In this document: positions 11,201 to 24,162 of the stretch, piece after piece
How the letters are laid out: every line of letters starts with the position of its first letter
Numbering within the stretch: the first letter of the stretch is position 1
Origin: Bradysia coprophila
Taxonomy: Eukaryota > Arthropoda > Insecta > Diptera > Sciaridae
Assembly (NCBI RefSeq): GCF_014529535.1
Contig: NW_023503302.1
Location: forward strand, 2,598,706 to 2,662,705
Direction: 5' to 3'
Length of the DNA stretch: 64,000 bases
Position numbers and translations under genes: made by a program
The notes under the pieces: model-generated
The model's database searches: none
What the model saw: the letters and a program-made list of their open reading frames with translations, nothing else
What the model was told of the DNA's origin: nothing

Positions 11201-12482
11201 TTCGGAGTATTAGAATTTGATATTTCCTGGGTCATTTGCTGCTTTCCCTTCGCTCTGACCACAAGCAAACCCTTGAAATACAATTTCCAACTTTTTTCCT
11301 CTGTTAACAAAAACAGAACTATTTATCGACTTTTGCTACATTGAACAACATTCATTTTCTCCACTAAAAAGACCATGAGCGTTTTTTCACGCCCTCGTCT
11401 TATGAAAGTTCGGGGGAGAAAATATCTAAATTTTTGACCTTCCGTGACAGTTATTTACATGTAAAGGGATAAAAAGATGACAATTGTAATTTTTGTGAGA
11501 AATTTGTTGATCCGAGGCGAGGCCGAATGACATGCCTACTGACGTGGCATTTTATTTTGATTCCGTGTTTTGTTATGGATGTTACATTGTTACATGCTAA
11601 CCGAGTCGAAAGTAATGGGTAGAGTGGTTTCGCTTCGGCAAGTAAAATATTCTGGATTAGTGTTTTACCTGTGCGTGTGTGTAATGTGTATACGCCACGA
11701 TATTTCGAAAGTTGAGAAGAATTGTGATGGAACTATAATCAGCACGGATGAATTCTATGTTCAATACAGGTAAATTCTATGTTCACCACAGTTGAATAGA
11801 TAATGGCAAGGTTTTCAAAGCAGTGATGACATCACAAAATCAACACTAAAAATATGAACATTTTCACTGGAAATGCACACACATTTAAATAAACGCGTTT
11901 TCAAATTACACGGTGGTTTTGAACGAATTTTTATTAAACGTGTAAGTTTCCAACCCGGTTTTTTTATAAGCGAGTTGGGGGAGTGCTGTTCAAGTAAACA
12001 AGTTTTAGAAAATCTCCCCAGAGTTGTTTCCGAGAACCATCAACAGCGTCAGCCAGGACTTGTTAAACAGTAAGGACTGAAGATTTACATTGGAATCGGT
12101 TGAGGGACAAATTCTAAGATTTACATTGTAAAAATTATTGCTCTCGATAATTTCTTCATGGAGCAATAACAGCTGAAAGTCAAAATTTCACCATGTTGAA
12201 AGACAGATATCTCATTTACGAAACAACCGAGGAAGCCTGTAAATGGTGATCCCATTTTGCAAACCTTTTCGAATAGCAAACAAATTATTTTTGAATAGCA
12301 GTTCTCTGTTACATTTTCAGAAATTGTACTTTTAGGCTACCCTCGGAGAACTTTGGTCGCTTCCATACCTTACTGGTATGAGTATTTCACATCAATGTGG
12401 TAACTCATGTGATAGCGTGTGATAGCCTCAGCTTTACAACGATACCAAATATGCCATGCTTGATCATGTACAAGAAATTTTG
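11201..12482. other. Non-coding DNA, nothing clear
   Basis: AT-rich; the open frames are all under 70 codons and lack motifs. I see no recognisable gene or repeat boundary. Confidence 0.5.
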
Positions 12483-12699
12483 ATGAAAGAGTTTTGCATT
12501 GAGGTCGTTCTACTTGCAAATCTAGAGCAAGCTAAATAAAATTATCTATTTTCAAGACTTTTTGTCTTTTTTATGTCTATCGATCATTTAAATTCATTTT
12601 TTGATTAAAATATTTGTTTTTGTTCATAAAATAGTCAATTTTTTTTTGAGCTAGCTCTAGATTTGCAAGTAGAACGACCTCAATGCAAAACTCTTTCAT
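12483..12699. mobile_element. Palindromic MITE, 46-bp arms
   Basis: Arms 12483-12528 and 12654-12699 are reverse complements; both contain GTTTTGCATTGAGGTCGTTC and CTTGCAAATCTAGAGC (opposite orientations). The loop is AT-rich. It ends about 400 bp downstream of the POLG stop codon. Confidence 0.85.
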
Positions 12700-13105
12700 G
12701 ACGCTTCTGTTGTGCCACAACATACTAACTTGTTGTGTTGTGTTGTGCCAATGTTGTTTATGGCTTCTAATATCGAAACATTTTAGTAAATCAACAATTT
12801 TTATTAGATTTTTGGCACATAAAACTCTTCATCAAATATAACGAAAAGTTAAAGAAAAAAAATATTTGAACATAACACGTACCGCTTACAAACACAAAAT
12901 AATTAATTTAAAAAATAAATTTACTTTTTGCATTGTTAGCCTTCTATGCACATCCAACGTTTTCATTTCTCCATTTCTCGCACAAAACGGATCAATGAAA
13001 AATCCTTTTAAGAATGTAAACACATCCACGTATAACAGTAATCATTAAACTTAATGTACAATACGTCGATCAATCCGATCACTTATAAATACTCATATCA
13101 CAAAA

Positions 13106-16100
13106 TTATTCATTCTTGGACTTATGCCAATCCCATTGCGTTAAATCCATACCACCGGCCTTCTCAATAGCTTGACTAACATTCAGAGATTCACCACTGG
13201 GAATGCCATAGCCACCAGATAGTCCATGAACGTTCGATGGTGTTACGCAATCTAAATGTGATTCCTTTCGCAGCACCGTATCTACTTCGACCGAAGTAAA
13301 AAATGCAATCGATTGCGGTAGGTCACACAGACCGATTCTGTGGAAATAATTTTTGTGTCAAAATTGATGAGAAAGTGCTAGCTGAGGTATACCACACCTT
13401 TTCGAACAAAATGATCTTGTTAACAGATTCGTGATGTGCATGGCCAACGCAGCATTGTAGGCGTACTCATCACGCACCAGATAGCGAATTTCGTCGTGAA
13501 AACTAAGGCAGAACCGAACATTCGGCCCCATTAACCAGCGCATGCAAACAAGCATCAAATGAAGAAAATCTACAGCTCCGCTTTGTACCACCCAATTGAC
13601 GCGTGTAGGTAAGAAACGATCTTCGCTGTCCGGTTGCGGTTCAAGTGCCCGGCTCAACCGGCACTGGAATGATGAATGTTTTAAAAAGATGCCGAATTGT
13701 ACGTCCATGATTGGTTAAAATTACCTGCAAGAAGGGAGTGACTGGTTGCATCATTTCGGATATGTGTTCTAGTCGGTTGAACATAGCGCTTTCACTTCCT
13801 CCAATCCATTGTCCCTCTTCAAACATTTCTTTGACGGTTTTCTTATTCGCTGCAGCCACCTTTTGCGCATCATATTTGGAGTACCTGAAATACGTGGACG
13901 ATGGGTTGAATTTCCTGTTTTCCAACTAAATTATGGCTCAGGACCACTTACGCTTTGTGTATGAAATCCTCTCGAAACTCTTCCTTCAAATGGAACACCT
14001 TCTTCCCTTTTGTCATGGCAAACATTTTAAATGCCTTCGATTTAGCTTCTCCATCGGATATCGTAGGATTGAACTGTTTCAAAAGTCGCTCAGCAAACAT
14101 TTGACCAGCTCCATAAATTCTAGCGTAATTAATGACTTTGGCATGGTCTCTGGAAATGCCAATCGCCTTAGCTGTAACACTGTGCATATCCGTGCCATCC
14201 GATTTTGATCCACTGAGTGTCATCCAGCCCAATGGGGTAGCACCATGAATGCCAGTTGCGTCAGCATCACCCAACACAGACGCAATCCACAATTCTTGTG
14301 AATCAACATCGGCTCCAACAAATTTATATCCAGGTGGCGCTTGAACCATTCCACGTAGCTCAGACCCGATACGTTCTTTCTGTGCGTTACTTGCAGTCAT
14401 CCACGTCGGCTCCATTGCGCGTCTAGTTAATGTTCCACATACGACCACCTGCGGTATGATAGCACCGAATTCCATTCGATTTTTCAGCCTGCGATCCCTT
14501 TGCGACCACACGACCATTTGAGCGACAATACGATCTCTGTTGTTGCGCCAATAGGATAACATTCGGGCAATTTTGATAACCTCTTCGGCAGTGACACCAT
14601 CACCAGACAAAACATTTTCCGAGAATTTGTTCAGAAAATCTCTGGCTAACGGATTACCGACCTTGTAAGCGTCACCGTTTTTATGTGGAAGTTTTAAAAA
14701 CCAGCAACACCCGTCCAGTTCAACGTCACACCAAATGCCAGTTCCGGTGTACAAGCCTTGCGTATGATCGACTTTCTTCTTTCTGTAATAATCCTTTTTG
14801 CTCAAACTGACCTCGACATCTTTCGACAGTGTCCAAAATGCTTCGTCACTTTCGGCTGAGCTGGCAGTGGTGTTTGTGTCAACAACCGGACATTTTGCAA
14901 TCAGTTTCTTTAATGGAATCTGACTGTCCACTTCATCTTCTTCGCTGGATGATTTGAACGGAACCAAGAAACCCCATCCGTGTCCCCTTATATAGTGGAG
15001 AGGGTAACCTTCCCAACACAACGACAGAAGTTTGGGTGCTACCTGAAATTTGAAGATGAGATCTTAAATGTGTTGTCATGGGAATGTTTAGCCTGATCAT
15101 TTCTACCTGCATTCCCGTTCCAATGTTGCATGGACCAGGAACCCAATCTTTCTCTGTCGACTTTTCACACAATTTCCGATACCATGCTGGATAACCGGGT
15201 AACAATGGCCGTTTCACCGGGAGTTGTTTTACCTTTTCAATTAAATGACTGAACTTGGAACACAGTTTAAGGAAGTCTTCATCCATTTCTTCCTCTTCAG
15301 TTTTGGGTGGCAACGCTGGCGATTCATTTATTTCAGTCGCATCTACTTGTTTCGTCTTCTTCGTTGGCTTCCCTTTATTGAACTTCAGTTTCTGAGTAGA
15401 CCAGTCTTGATCCCACATCCACAAATCATTTTTGAATGATTGATTATGCATTAAACGGCAGGCCTCGTTCGCTCGCCGCTCCAGCAGATATTTGGCCTCA
15501 ATATTCAAATCCTCAAATGTTAGATTTGCCTCGTTGATGTAACGATGCCAATTCGAATTTACTGGCAAATACGCCATACCGATTTCAAGCATTCCAGCCA
15601 ACGTAGCTGGATGTGGAAAGCGCTCTTTGTACAATGGAAACAAATTTTTCAGCACGGAATGCGTAGCTAGGACATCAGTTGCACAGTATTTGACAAGGCT
15701 TTGAAAATTTTCGCGAATGTCGCTCAATTCTCCCTCGAAGAATAAATTCCGTTGTTCTTTGTCCAACGTAGCTCCATTGCAATATAATTTGTAAACCTCG
15801 AGCAGGCTATTCAGCGAACTTACGCTACTCCACGCCAAGTCGTCGTCTTCCATTTCTTTATTCGCCTTCAGCATTGCTCGTTGATAACTGGTTACCCCAC
15901 TGACACACACATGTAATGACATTGTGTCTAAGAATCTCGTTCCGGTGTTGTTCAGCCAATATTGTTCCTTGATTCGTGCCCTATCAAATGACACATTGTG
16001 TCCGACAATGATTTTCGGGGTTTTCATGTGATCATTCAACGAATTTCCGGACTGTATTGACGTTGACTCCATCGGGATCAGATCGTTTTGGTAATACTTT

Positions 16101-16858
16101 CGGTCTTCCATAGTTGAAGTAGTGTCGTCAAACAAATGCGGACTAACCCAAGAATACCAGCCGTTCGTTCCTAAGGCACAAGCTAATGTTGGTGCGCTGC
16201 CAGCTTTCATACAGACTTCAATATCGAAGACCATGGCTGTCTCATTCGGGTACGGTACGGAGCGCGGACCATTTTTGTGATAAAATGTCCAGCCGGTTGA
16301 CATCGACCATTCAGATGGCATTTCGGGAACGTCTTCCATGTCACACAACGAATTTATTAATTTCAGATAGCAGCCACTTTGATCGGTTGCTATTTTCAGG
16401 AAATGCTCCTCAATGTCCTTTCCCTCGAATGGGGGAAGTTTGAGTTGGATGTCTGGAATTTTGGGCGATTCACCAGCTTTGATGCCATGCTTTAATAAAT
16501 CTTTTGTGTACGATTCAATCAAGTTATCGTCCGCCGATTTTCGTAAGGGCGAATTTTTAAATATTTGTTGATACAACGACTTGGACAGCATCTGAATTTT
16601 AATTTCATTTTCTCGATATTCAGAACTGGTGTTCTTTTCTGGTTTAGCTCGTACGTCTGCATTGAGCTTATTATCGGATCCGACTTCTGCTTTCGGTTGA
16701 ACTTCTGTACTAAGCTTATTATCGGATACGACTGCTGATGCAACGGTTGTAGAAGGTTTCACTTCAGCATTTTTACGAAATATTTTTATTTCACTTCTGG
16801 GAAAAAGATTGTCTTTGATTTTAACACATTTCTTTAAATGGGACTTCGATAGTCTCAT
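13106..16858 (-). CDS. POLG: DNA polymerase gamma catalytic subunit (mitochondrial)
   Basis: Family A polymerase that replicates and proofreads mitochondrial DNA. Exons on the minus strand: 16858-15107, 15042-13952, 13884-13725, 13663-13398, 13337-13106. All junctions are GT-AG and in phase, giving 1166 aa. The basic, acid-poor N-terminus (MRLSKSHLKKCVKIK) fits a mitochondrial targeting peptide; an in-frame GTG lies three codons upstream but ATG is chosen. Exonuclease motifs: Exo I FDIEV (D212, E214), Exo II VGHNVSFD (near 286-292), Exo III YCATD (Y391, D395). Polymerase motifs: A GADVDSQE (near D829), B RDHAKVINYARIYGAG (near K886, Y894), C FHDE (near 1056-1059). All catalytic residues are present. 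It is divergently arranged with PRIM2. The N-terminal region carries a 16-residue tandem repeat built on SDNKL. Confidence 0.97.
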
Positions 16859-18745
16859 TGTTAACACAGAAGAAAATTGGTAGTCTCCAACAACAAAATC
16901 TGTGCGGTCAACAGTTTGTATTACGCAAAATGAGGTTAGGTTTTTTGTTTTGTTTTGTTTTTACTACTTTGGAGACGAATTCCCAGGTTTGAAAAAATGA
17001 AATATCGCTTGACATTTCGGTATGACATAACTTCTGACAATGTTTGAATTTTTGTGCGAAATGATTTTTTGTTGGATCTAATCAACATCTCCGCCATTAG
17101 TCTTCAACTTTCCAATGAAAGTGTAAAGCATGTATGGTCTGACGTGTGCCCGAGTACATAAATATTTCGTAAACGTACTAAATTTTATATTATTTTGACA
17201 TAAACTCTGAGTGCGTTAATGCTAGGAGGTAGCGCTATGTAATATATATTACACACTTGTCACGAAGAAGTCGAGGCTTGTCGAGACTGATAGTGACAAG
17301 TGTGTACTCTATTTTATCACATAAGCGAAAACGAAACAACAACATAGACCTGAAGTGTAATTTTTGAATTAAACTTCTAGTTAAGTAATTTTGATGTCCG
17401 AACACCGCGCGTATGTGATAAATGGAATTTTCTCATTATTCTTACCGAGAATTCTTGCTGCTAGAATCGTTCATTTGCTATGGAATGGAATGTGTATTGG
17501 ATACAATCACTGGAATCGTTCGACTTAGACGTAAGTTAAAGCAACTATGTGTGGATTACCCACTTACACTAACTAACTAACTAACTATGTGTGGATTTGA
17601 ATACGGGAGTGGTGGTGACTTGGCTAATGTGCGTACGTCGACTAACTGCAGAAGAACTGATGCACCTTATTGCAATATCGTTTGATAGAACGTTAAACAA
17701 AGATGCTAAACAGGAAAAAAAATCAACCTAGCTCGAATAATTTCTTTAGAAAATAATTGAAAATACAAAAGACTTAGCTCGCTGAAACCATCGTCCTGAA
17801 TTTGATTTTTTCTAATCAGGCTTTTAAGACACCGCACATTGGTCGTACTCCTAACAGTTATTGATGACATCGAGAGCGAAGTACTTTTTTAGGCTCTAGA
17901 AGTAGAATTATGACACGAGGCCGCAGATTCATACAATGTTTTAGCAACAGATGGATCTACAGATCGTAATTAATTGGATAATTGGCCTAACTTTCCTTTG
18001 GAGATTCGATTCAAAGGTGAACGCGAGTGACCTTTTTTTTAAGCATTAACTCGAATTAAGCTCGTTATCATTGATTATGTTGGATCTGTAGAATTAATAA
18101 ATTAAAATATAAAATCATCTGCAGCAGTCATTATATTGCTCGGTATTATTATTTCTCAATGTTGATATTCGTTGATTGATATACTTTGGTTTAGTTCGTA
18201 CAGGTAAATAATTGCAGGTGGAGAATTATTTTAGTAACGAAATTATCGTTCGTTAAGTCTGAATGTCTGAATGACGTTTTTATGACGATTTGCATGTCTA
18301 TTTTCTCCCCTTTTTTTAGACAGGCGAGAAAATAGAAATTAGAGAGTTACTGCTACTGCAAAGCTGTACACTTTGGAGATATCATCATCAACTTATCATT
18401 ACAAACGTTGAATTTTTAAATGAAAATCTGTCATATTATCATCAAGTGTGATATGTTACCTTTTATTTGCGTGACCTCACTATACCTGGCCTTGACTGCT
18501 ATACGTTATTCACACATTCCATAAATTGATTGCGCTAAAAGTTAAAATTTTCGGAACCTAGAATCCATCCACTCGTTATGAAGACAGCGGATTCAGCGCA
18601 TTGAACTCACTCATCAATGAAATAAAATATTTTTCCCGCGCTTTTCATGCAATTGACAGTTGGTTAACAGTAGCTCAAAAAAAATCAACAAAAGCAAACA
18701 GATCAGTTCGGGTTGTTACAAAAAATTTGATTTACCCTTTGAATT
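16859..18745. other. Divergent intergenic region between POLG and PRIM2
   Basis: It should contain the promoters of both replication genes. Seen inside: a small inverted repeat at 17251-17305 (ACACACTTGTCAC and its complement, 29-bp loop), a short TAAC microsatellite near 17,568-17,585, and an E2F-like site at 18,632-18,641 (listed separately). Open frames near 18,600-18,900 overlap the start of PRIM2 in other frames. Confidence 0.6.
18632..18641 (+). promoter_or_regulatory. E2F-like site upstream of PRIM2
   Basis: TTTCCCGCGC, a close fit to the E2F consensus (TTTSSCGC), lies about 105 bp before the PRIM2 start codon in otherwise AT-rich DNA. E2F control of replication genes is well established in animals; its use here is inference. 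Confidence 0.45.
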
Positions 18746-20493
18746 ATGGATTTTGCCCGTCGTGTTCGAACGAAACCACAAACAAATCAGAAATTGGTGT
18801 CATTGGAAAACACTTATCCGCAAAATATTCAATTCTACTATGCACCACCAACAAGAGACATTAACCTGCAGGAATTCGAAGACATTGCCATTGAACGAAT
18901 AAAAGTGTTTAGGATATTGGAACAGGCGGCGGCGAAAAATCTTCGCTACTGGTCCAATGAGTACAAGGACAGTATTTTGGAAGAGTTGAATTCTCAAAAG
19001 CTGAAAAATTACGTCCGATTGATTCAGGTGGGAACGCTGGATGAGAGAAAGAAAGAGGCAGAATTATTGGCCCGGGAACGTGATTACATTTCACATTTTG
19101 TATTGAGATTTGCTTATTGCCGAACAGATGAACTTCGGAGGTAAGATAAATTGCTTGTTTCCTTTGATGGTGTGTGCACTGTCAACCCGTACCGAACTTT
19201 ATCGTTACAGATGGTTCATTACACGCGAAATGGAACTGTTTCGACTAAAGTACGGTGTTTTGTCTGCTGTGGAAGTCAAGAAATTTTTGGATCAAAACGA
19301 CCTAAACTACATACCATTGACTGAGGATCAAAAAAATGAAATTCGAAATGGACTGCTGGACAGCACACAAGGAGGATCCGATAAATCCGAATTTTACAAA
19401 GTAAAATTCACCGAAGTACTCGACCTGGTGCGATCTCGGAAATGTTTCCTCAAGGATGGTTTCGCCTACGTCAGCACCAATGACTTCTATTCAATTGTGG
19501 CAGCAAAGCATCAGGAAAACATTGAAAAAGGACTGCAGAGAACGTTGCGAATGTTACCGGAAATCGAAGATGATGAACGTTTATCGGGCTTCCTGAAGGG
19601 CATCAATTCGTCGTACACCGGTAAAGACTACACTCTGTCCGACACTGCTTATGTTCCCATTGAATCGCTAGACCAATTGTCCAAAAAATCATTTCCATTG
19701 TGTGCTCGGATGTGCCACGAAAATCTGCGTGCCAAACATCACATGAAACATGACGGGCGACAGCAGTACGGATTGTTTTTGAAAGGCATCGGTGTCACAT
19801 TGGAGGACTCACTTCGGTGCGTTCGTAATTCTTTCGAAAATCTAAAGCTGATGATTGTACTAATGTCGAAACGTTTACAGGTTTTGGCGTGAGGAATTCA
19901 GCAAAATTATGGAAGCGGACAAATTCGACAAATCTTACGTTTATAACATCAAACACAATTACGGCAAGGCCGGTTCCATGACCAATTACACACCGTACTC
20001 TTGTTTGAAAGTTATCGCCTTGCCGAATCCAAATCCACAACAGTGTCACGGTTGCCCATTCAAAATCTACGAAACGCAAACATTAAAAACGACTTTATCG
20101 GGATATGGTATTGGAGCGGCACACGTTCAAGAAGTGCTAAATTATTCCAGCAAAGGACATTTTCAGTTGGCATGCGCTCGATACTTTGAAGTAACACACG
20201 ACACACACTTGGAGGAGGGAATCAATCATCCGAATCGTTACTTCGAAATGAGTCAAAAAGTGATGGAAAAGCGGGCCCCGAATTCGGCAACACCAACAGC
20301 AGCCAAAAAGGTGGAAAAGGTTCAACGGAAACCGAACACAGACTTGGTCTTGCAAAAGAAGAAAATGCTGGCTGATTCGATGTATGATGAAGAGTTGTGG
20401 AATGCTACGCAAGAGGCCGAAAAACGTGAAAACGAAGAAATTGTGAGGAAAGAATGGGAAGACGACTTGGACATGAGTGAGTTGAATTATTGA
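18746..20493 (+). CDS. PRIM2: DNA primase large subunit
   Basis: Regulatory large subunit of the DNA polymerase alpha-primase complex, which makes RNA primers in the nucleus. Exons 18746-19140, 19211-19816 and 19881-20493, GT-AG introns of 70 and 64 bp, in phase, 537 aa. The N-terminal helical domain includes DELRRWFITREMELF across the first junction. The C-terminal domain carries the four conserved cysteines expected for the 4Fe-4S cluster: C296 (FPLC), C375 (YSC), C392 (CHGCPF) and C432 (LACARYFE). The C-terminal tail is lysine/glutamate-rich, ending DDLDMSELNY, and somewhat longer than in mammalian homologues. The ATG chosen starts MDFARRVR; the frame upstream lacks an alternative. A poly(A) signal follows within 15 bp of the stop. 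Confidence 0.97.
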
Positions 20494-20502
20494 ACTTTTT
20501 AC

Positions 20503-20508
20503 AATAAA
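20503..20508 (+). terminator. Poly(A) signal of PRIM2
   Basis: AATAAA ten bases after the PRIM2 stop codon, implying a very short 3' UTR. Confidence 0.65.
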
Positions 20509-20940
20509 TGAAAAAATTACACAAATTCGTCCTTTGACACAAGAATTGGCCTTTCAATTTTCATCAGAAATTTTGAGAACAGCAGACAATGTATTTGAAG
20601 GGGTTTTGTAAATCTCTAGAGTTTTCACACCGACTTGGAACGTATCTGTGAGAACAAAAAAAAAATAGTCAAAAGTTGATCCCTCTGCTAAGCAATTACT
20701 TTGTCCCCGAAAATTCCTTATTTCTTAATCTTCAATGAAGATTCTTCATGCAGGTAGAAAGTGTAAATTTTCCCATCCTCATCTCTGAGAAGTGAAATAT
20801 GTTGCTTTTGGATCATCTATAACCAATAATCACAGCTTCCAACATTAACGTAGAAAATATGGGATGCTGGTGAAATAAAAATATGCGCAGCATTACTCTC
20901 GTTGCGCCTGGAGTGATGCATTCTTGGTGTGAGTTAAGTA

Positions 20941-21071
20941 TGGTTTCCACTCAACAAAAAGTACTCCGTGTGAGAGCCATGGGAGAGAGAGCCATCAGGT
21001 AAACAAAGCAAAAATTGAAAAAATTCAATTTTGTCTCTCACACGGAGTACTTTTTTGGTAAGTGGAAACCA
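20941..21071. mobile_element. Foldback MITE
   Basis: Left arm 20941-20976 starts TGGTTTCCACTCAACAAAAA; right arm 21035-21071 is its complement with two small changes. Both share GTACTCCGTGTGAGAG. The loop has a GAGAGA tract and is about 58 bp. No coding capacity. Confidence 0.85.
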
Positions 21072-22672
21072 AGCCGTAGGGATGGTTCTTAAAGTATGTG
21101 ACGGGCGATGTGAAAGTTATTGTTGAAAATGTGATACAAAGAGATGCAAATAGTAGGCATGCGTGATATACTTCATGAGAGATACCTTAAAACACACAAC
21201 ACATGCGCATGCACACGAACATAATTCAATGTATCAATATTTGGAGGTAGCAGTTGTTGCTGCTACATGTAGTATATATAATATTTGAAATTGTTCAATA
21301 AAGCCCAATTCAGAGTCGTCCGTTTAGTTCATACGTATACTTGACAGATGTGTTCAAACGGCGGAGTCTACGTAAACGGATGAACATTTGTTGTAAACGG
21401 ATGAAAATTTGTTGTAAACGGATGAATTTTTCATCTAAACGGATGATTTTGTTTAGACTGAAAGCACCTTAACAACTAAAGAGATTAACGATCTGCCATT
21501 CTATTCCCTTTGGTTAACAAGATCCCTGCAGGATCTACTTCAAGGAAAAGTAATAGAAAATTTAGAATTTTTTAGAAATCGTAAAAAAAATTCTAGAAAT
21601 TTTTAGAATTTTCTAGAAGTTTTTCTAAAATAAAATTTTTAACTTTCTGTAAAGGCAGGGTAAATTGAAATGATCGATTATTAAGATTTTTAGCGAATTG
21701 TGATTTGAAAACGAGTATAGATCTAAATAGCAAGCTTTCGGTCGATTTGCATAACATTCACAATGTTTTTTCGGTGTATTGAGCTTGCGCGCGCGCGTTT
21801 ATACTTCGAACTCGAGCTTACACGCATGCATTGGAACTGTTTACAGATAAAAAACCTAACAAATGCACCATAAACAGTTCAAATGGGCGGTATGTAAGAC
21901 TATACTGGCTTTCAAATCTGTATACACTCAGAATCGATCATTTCATTTTGCTTCCACTTTAGTTTCCATGAATTCTAAAAAACATTTAAATTTTACAATT
22001 TGAAAGCAATTTTTAGAATTCTGTAGAATCAATTATTTGCTGAAAAAAAAAGGTTCTGTCACCTTATGACCACATTTTTGTGTAGTAGGTCTGACTACTT
22101 TAGATATCTTTTATAAGACCTTGATACGTTCACTAGAGGAATGGTGCTGTATTATTTAAATTACGGCGAGTGAAGGAGTTTCTTGTTACTGTTATCAACC
22201 ATTCACTTGTAGATTCTGCACATCCTCTTCCCTTTTCTTTTACGTATACTAGCAAAAGCTTGTAGCTTATTCCAATTTCTATAAATTCTAAAATCTTAGA
22301 TATTGTAGAAAATTCCTATTTCTAAAAAATAGGCTTTGCCACATTTTGACCAATTGTATAATAGGTCTGACCAAGGTTCTGAAAGCTCAGGTTAAGAAAT
22401 TTCTGAGTTTGAGCAAGATGAAGGCGGTGACACATCCAATTGGTCCAATTGAAAAACTAATTACCTTGCCAGACTCCTGAGATCACAAGCTACACACTGG
22501 CATGTTGTTTCATTTTTCCAAATGTGGCAGTTGTCAAACACATGCTACTTATACTCGATATACTGAATATACGAAGATATACTCGTTATACTGGATATAC
22601 TCAGTATAAAAAAATGAGCGGAATTCCCCTAATTTTTTTCTTCAAGTTGACATTTCAAACCAAGGAAATAGA
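21072..22672. other. Non-coding DNA with short tandem and direct repeats
   Basis: At 21,370-21,445 the unit GTAAACGGATGAA recurs about four times at roughly 22-bp spacing. At 21,540-21,640 the word TAGAATTTT recurs. A segment around GGTTCTGTCACCTTATGACC...GTAGGTCTGAC (22,050-22,092) recurs in diverged form at 22,330-22,373. A (CG)n-like run lies at about 21,786-21,798. No gene seen. Confidence 0.55.
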
Positions 22673-24162
22673 CTGATAGAAGGTGGATATCGAACAAGAA
22701 ATGCGAGATCAACACCTCGCAATTTTTTTGACATTGAGCAAGATAAATCGGCAACGGTAGTTCGGTTCGTCTGTTTTGGTTACCGGTAGAGGTGTGCACC
22801 GCCGATTTTACGCCGGCGCGCCGCCGATTTTTGGCTCACGCCGACAAACGCCGCCGCCGAGAAAAATCGACCAACGCCGCCGCCGCCGCCGATTCCTTTT
22901 TCGTCGCGCCGAAATATTACATATTAATCAATTTTTTACAAAAATATTCCTTTTATATGCTCCGTACAAACGACACTAGGCAATGTCTTGAAGACATAAA
23001 ATTCCTCTTTCTGTTTAAAGATTTGTCGATTAGTTGTCCTTTCAAAAATTTAAGATTTCAGATAGGTTTTCAGGCCATGTCAGAAACTCTATTTGGTTAT
23101 TAAACAATGAAATTTCTAGGTTCTAGTTCAAATCTGAAGCTTCAAAATAACGTGATAAAATAACAACTAGATCAATGATTTAATAATTTTATGTCATTGA
23201 ACTAGATATAATCTCTACCAAACATTTTGTAAATTCCACTAAATAATTTTGAATTTTGAGTTGTACCACCATTATTTATATACCCTCGATAAATACGTTT
23301 CGAAGGAATACACATTGGAGAAAAACACAAACGTTTTTAATGAAATTATCTGGCACTAGATATCAACCACTCTCACTCGAAGGAATTTTTAGAAATGTTG
23401 ATACAGCGCAATAATCGATTAACACTAAAAATTGAATTGAATTTTCGTAAGACTTAGTGACATATTTCTGGCCAACCCATTCTTCAAATCGATTTTTCAC
23501 CGTGGAGAATAGAGAAAAATGTAGATCTTGACGTCTAGCATATTTTTCTGTTTCTGTACAAAAATGTCCTATTATGGCCTCACAATGAAAACCCGATTTA
23601 AAGAATGTTTTGCAAGCCTTTGTGGTACAAATCTTTCATTAGTCGGTATCGAGACTTTGACCCTTCCAGGTCTTAGGCGCCTTTTTAGAAAGTCAATTAA
23701 AAATCCTGTAAACGTTTCGAGTTTCCATTGTACGTCAAACATTAGTTAATTGACTAAAAAGTATTTCCAGTTTCCCCGACATTTTTAATGAATTGATATT
23801 AGATTAGAAAAAAACTAAAATTTAAATTTTAAGAATAAATATTAAAGATTTCGGCGCGCCGAAAACGCCGCCGCCGCCGACTCTAATTTCCTTTCGGCGC
23901 ACCGCCGCCGACTTCTCAACACTCGGCGCACCGCCGCCGACGTTTTCAAAGCCGGCGCACACCTCTAGTTACCGGTCACCCACATTTTTAAAATTATAGC
24001 TCGACCTTCATGCATTCTTAATCAGAGTGTGCTAAAAAATTTTAAATGTGGGTAACCAAAACAGACAAACCGGACTACCGTTGCCGATTTATCTCGCCTA
24101 ATGTCAAAAATCTCGCGAGGTGTTGATCTCGCATTTCTTGTTCGATATCAACCTTCTATCAG
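22673..24162. mobile_element. Palindromic DNA element interrupted by a hAT-like insertion
   Basis: Outer inverted arms: 22673-22786 (starting CTGATAGAAGGTGGATATCG) and about 24045-24162 (its complement). Both contain AAATGCGAGATCAACACCTCGC-type sequence in shorter shared blocks, then GGCAACGGTAGT and GTCTGTTTTGGTTACC. Removing the nested element rejoins CCGG to TCACCCACATTT, whose complement AAATGTGGGTAACC is present on the other arm, confirming the host was one continuous foldback before insertion. Non-coding. Confidence 0.82.
22787..23967. mobile_element. Nested hAT-like non-autonomous element, 8-bp TSD
   Basis: The ends are TAGAGGTGTGC at the left and GCACACCTCTA at the right, an 11-bp perfect terminal inverted repeat. 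It is flanked by the exact 8-bp duplication GTTACCGG (22779-22786 and 23968-23975), the hAT superfamily hallmark. Subterminal regions are rich in GCCGCCGCC and GGCGCGCCG words on both sides, unlike the AT-rich 1-kb interior. The open frames inside are short, so it is presumably mobilised in trans. Confidence 0.9.

Noticed and set aside
10933-11310. 125-codon minus-strand open frame
   Set aside because: Runs across the arms of the inverted-repeat element 10767-11200, so its sequence is explained by the repeat.
22776-23103. Arg/Pro-rich plus-strand frames near 22.8 kb
   Set aside because: They are translations of the GCC/CGG-rich subterminal repeats of the nested hAT-like element.
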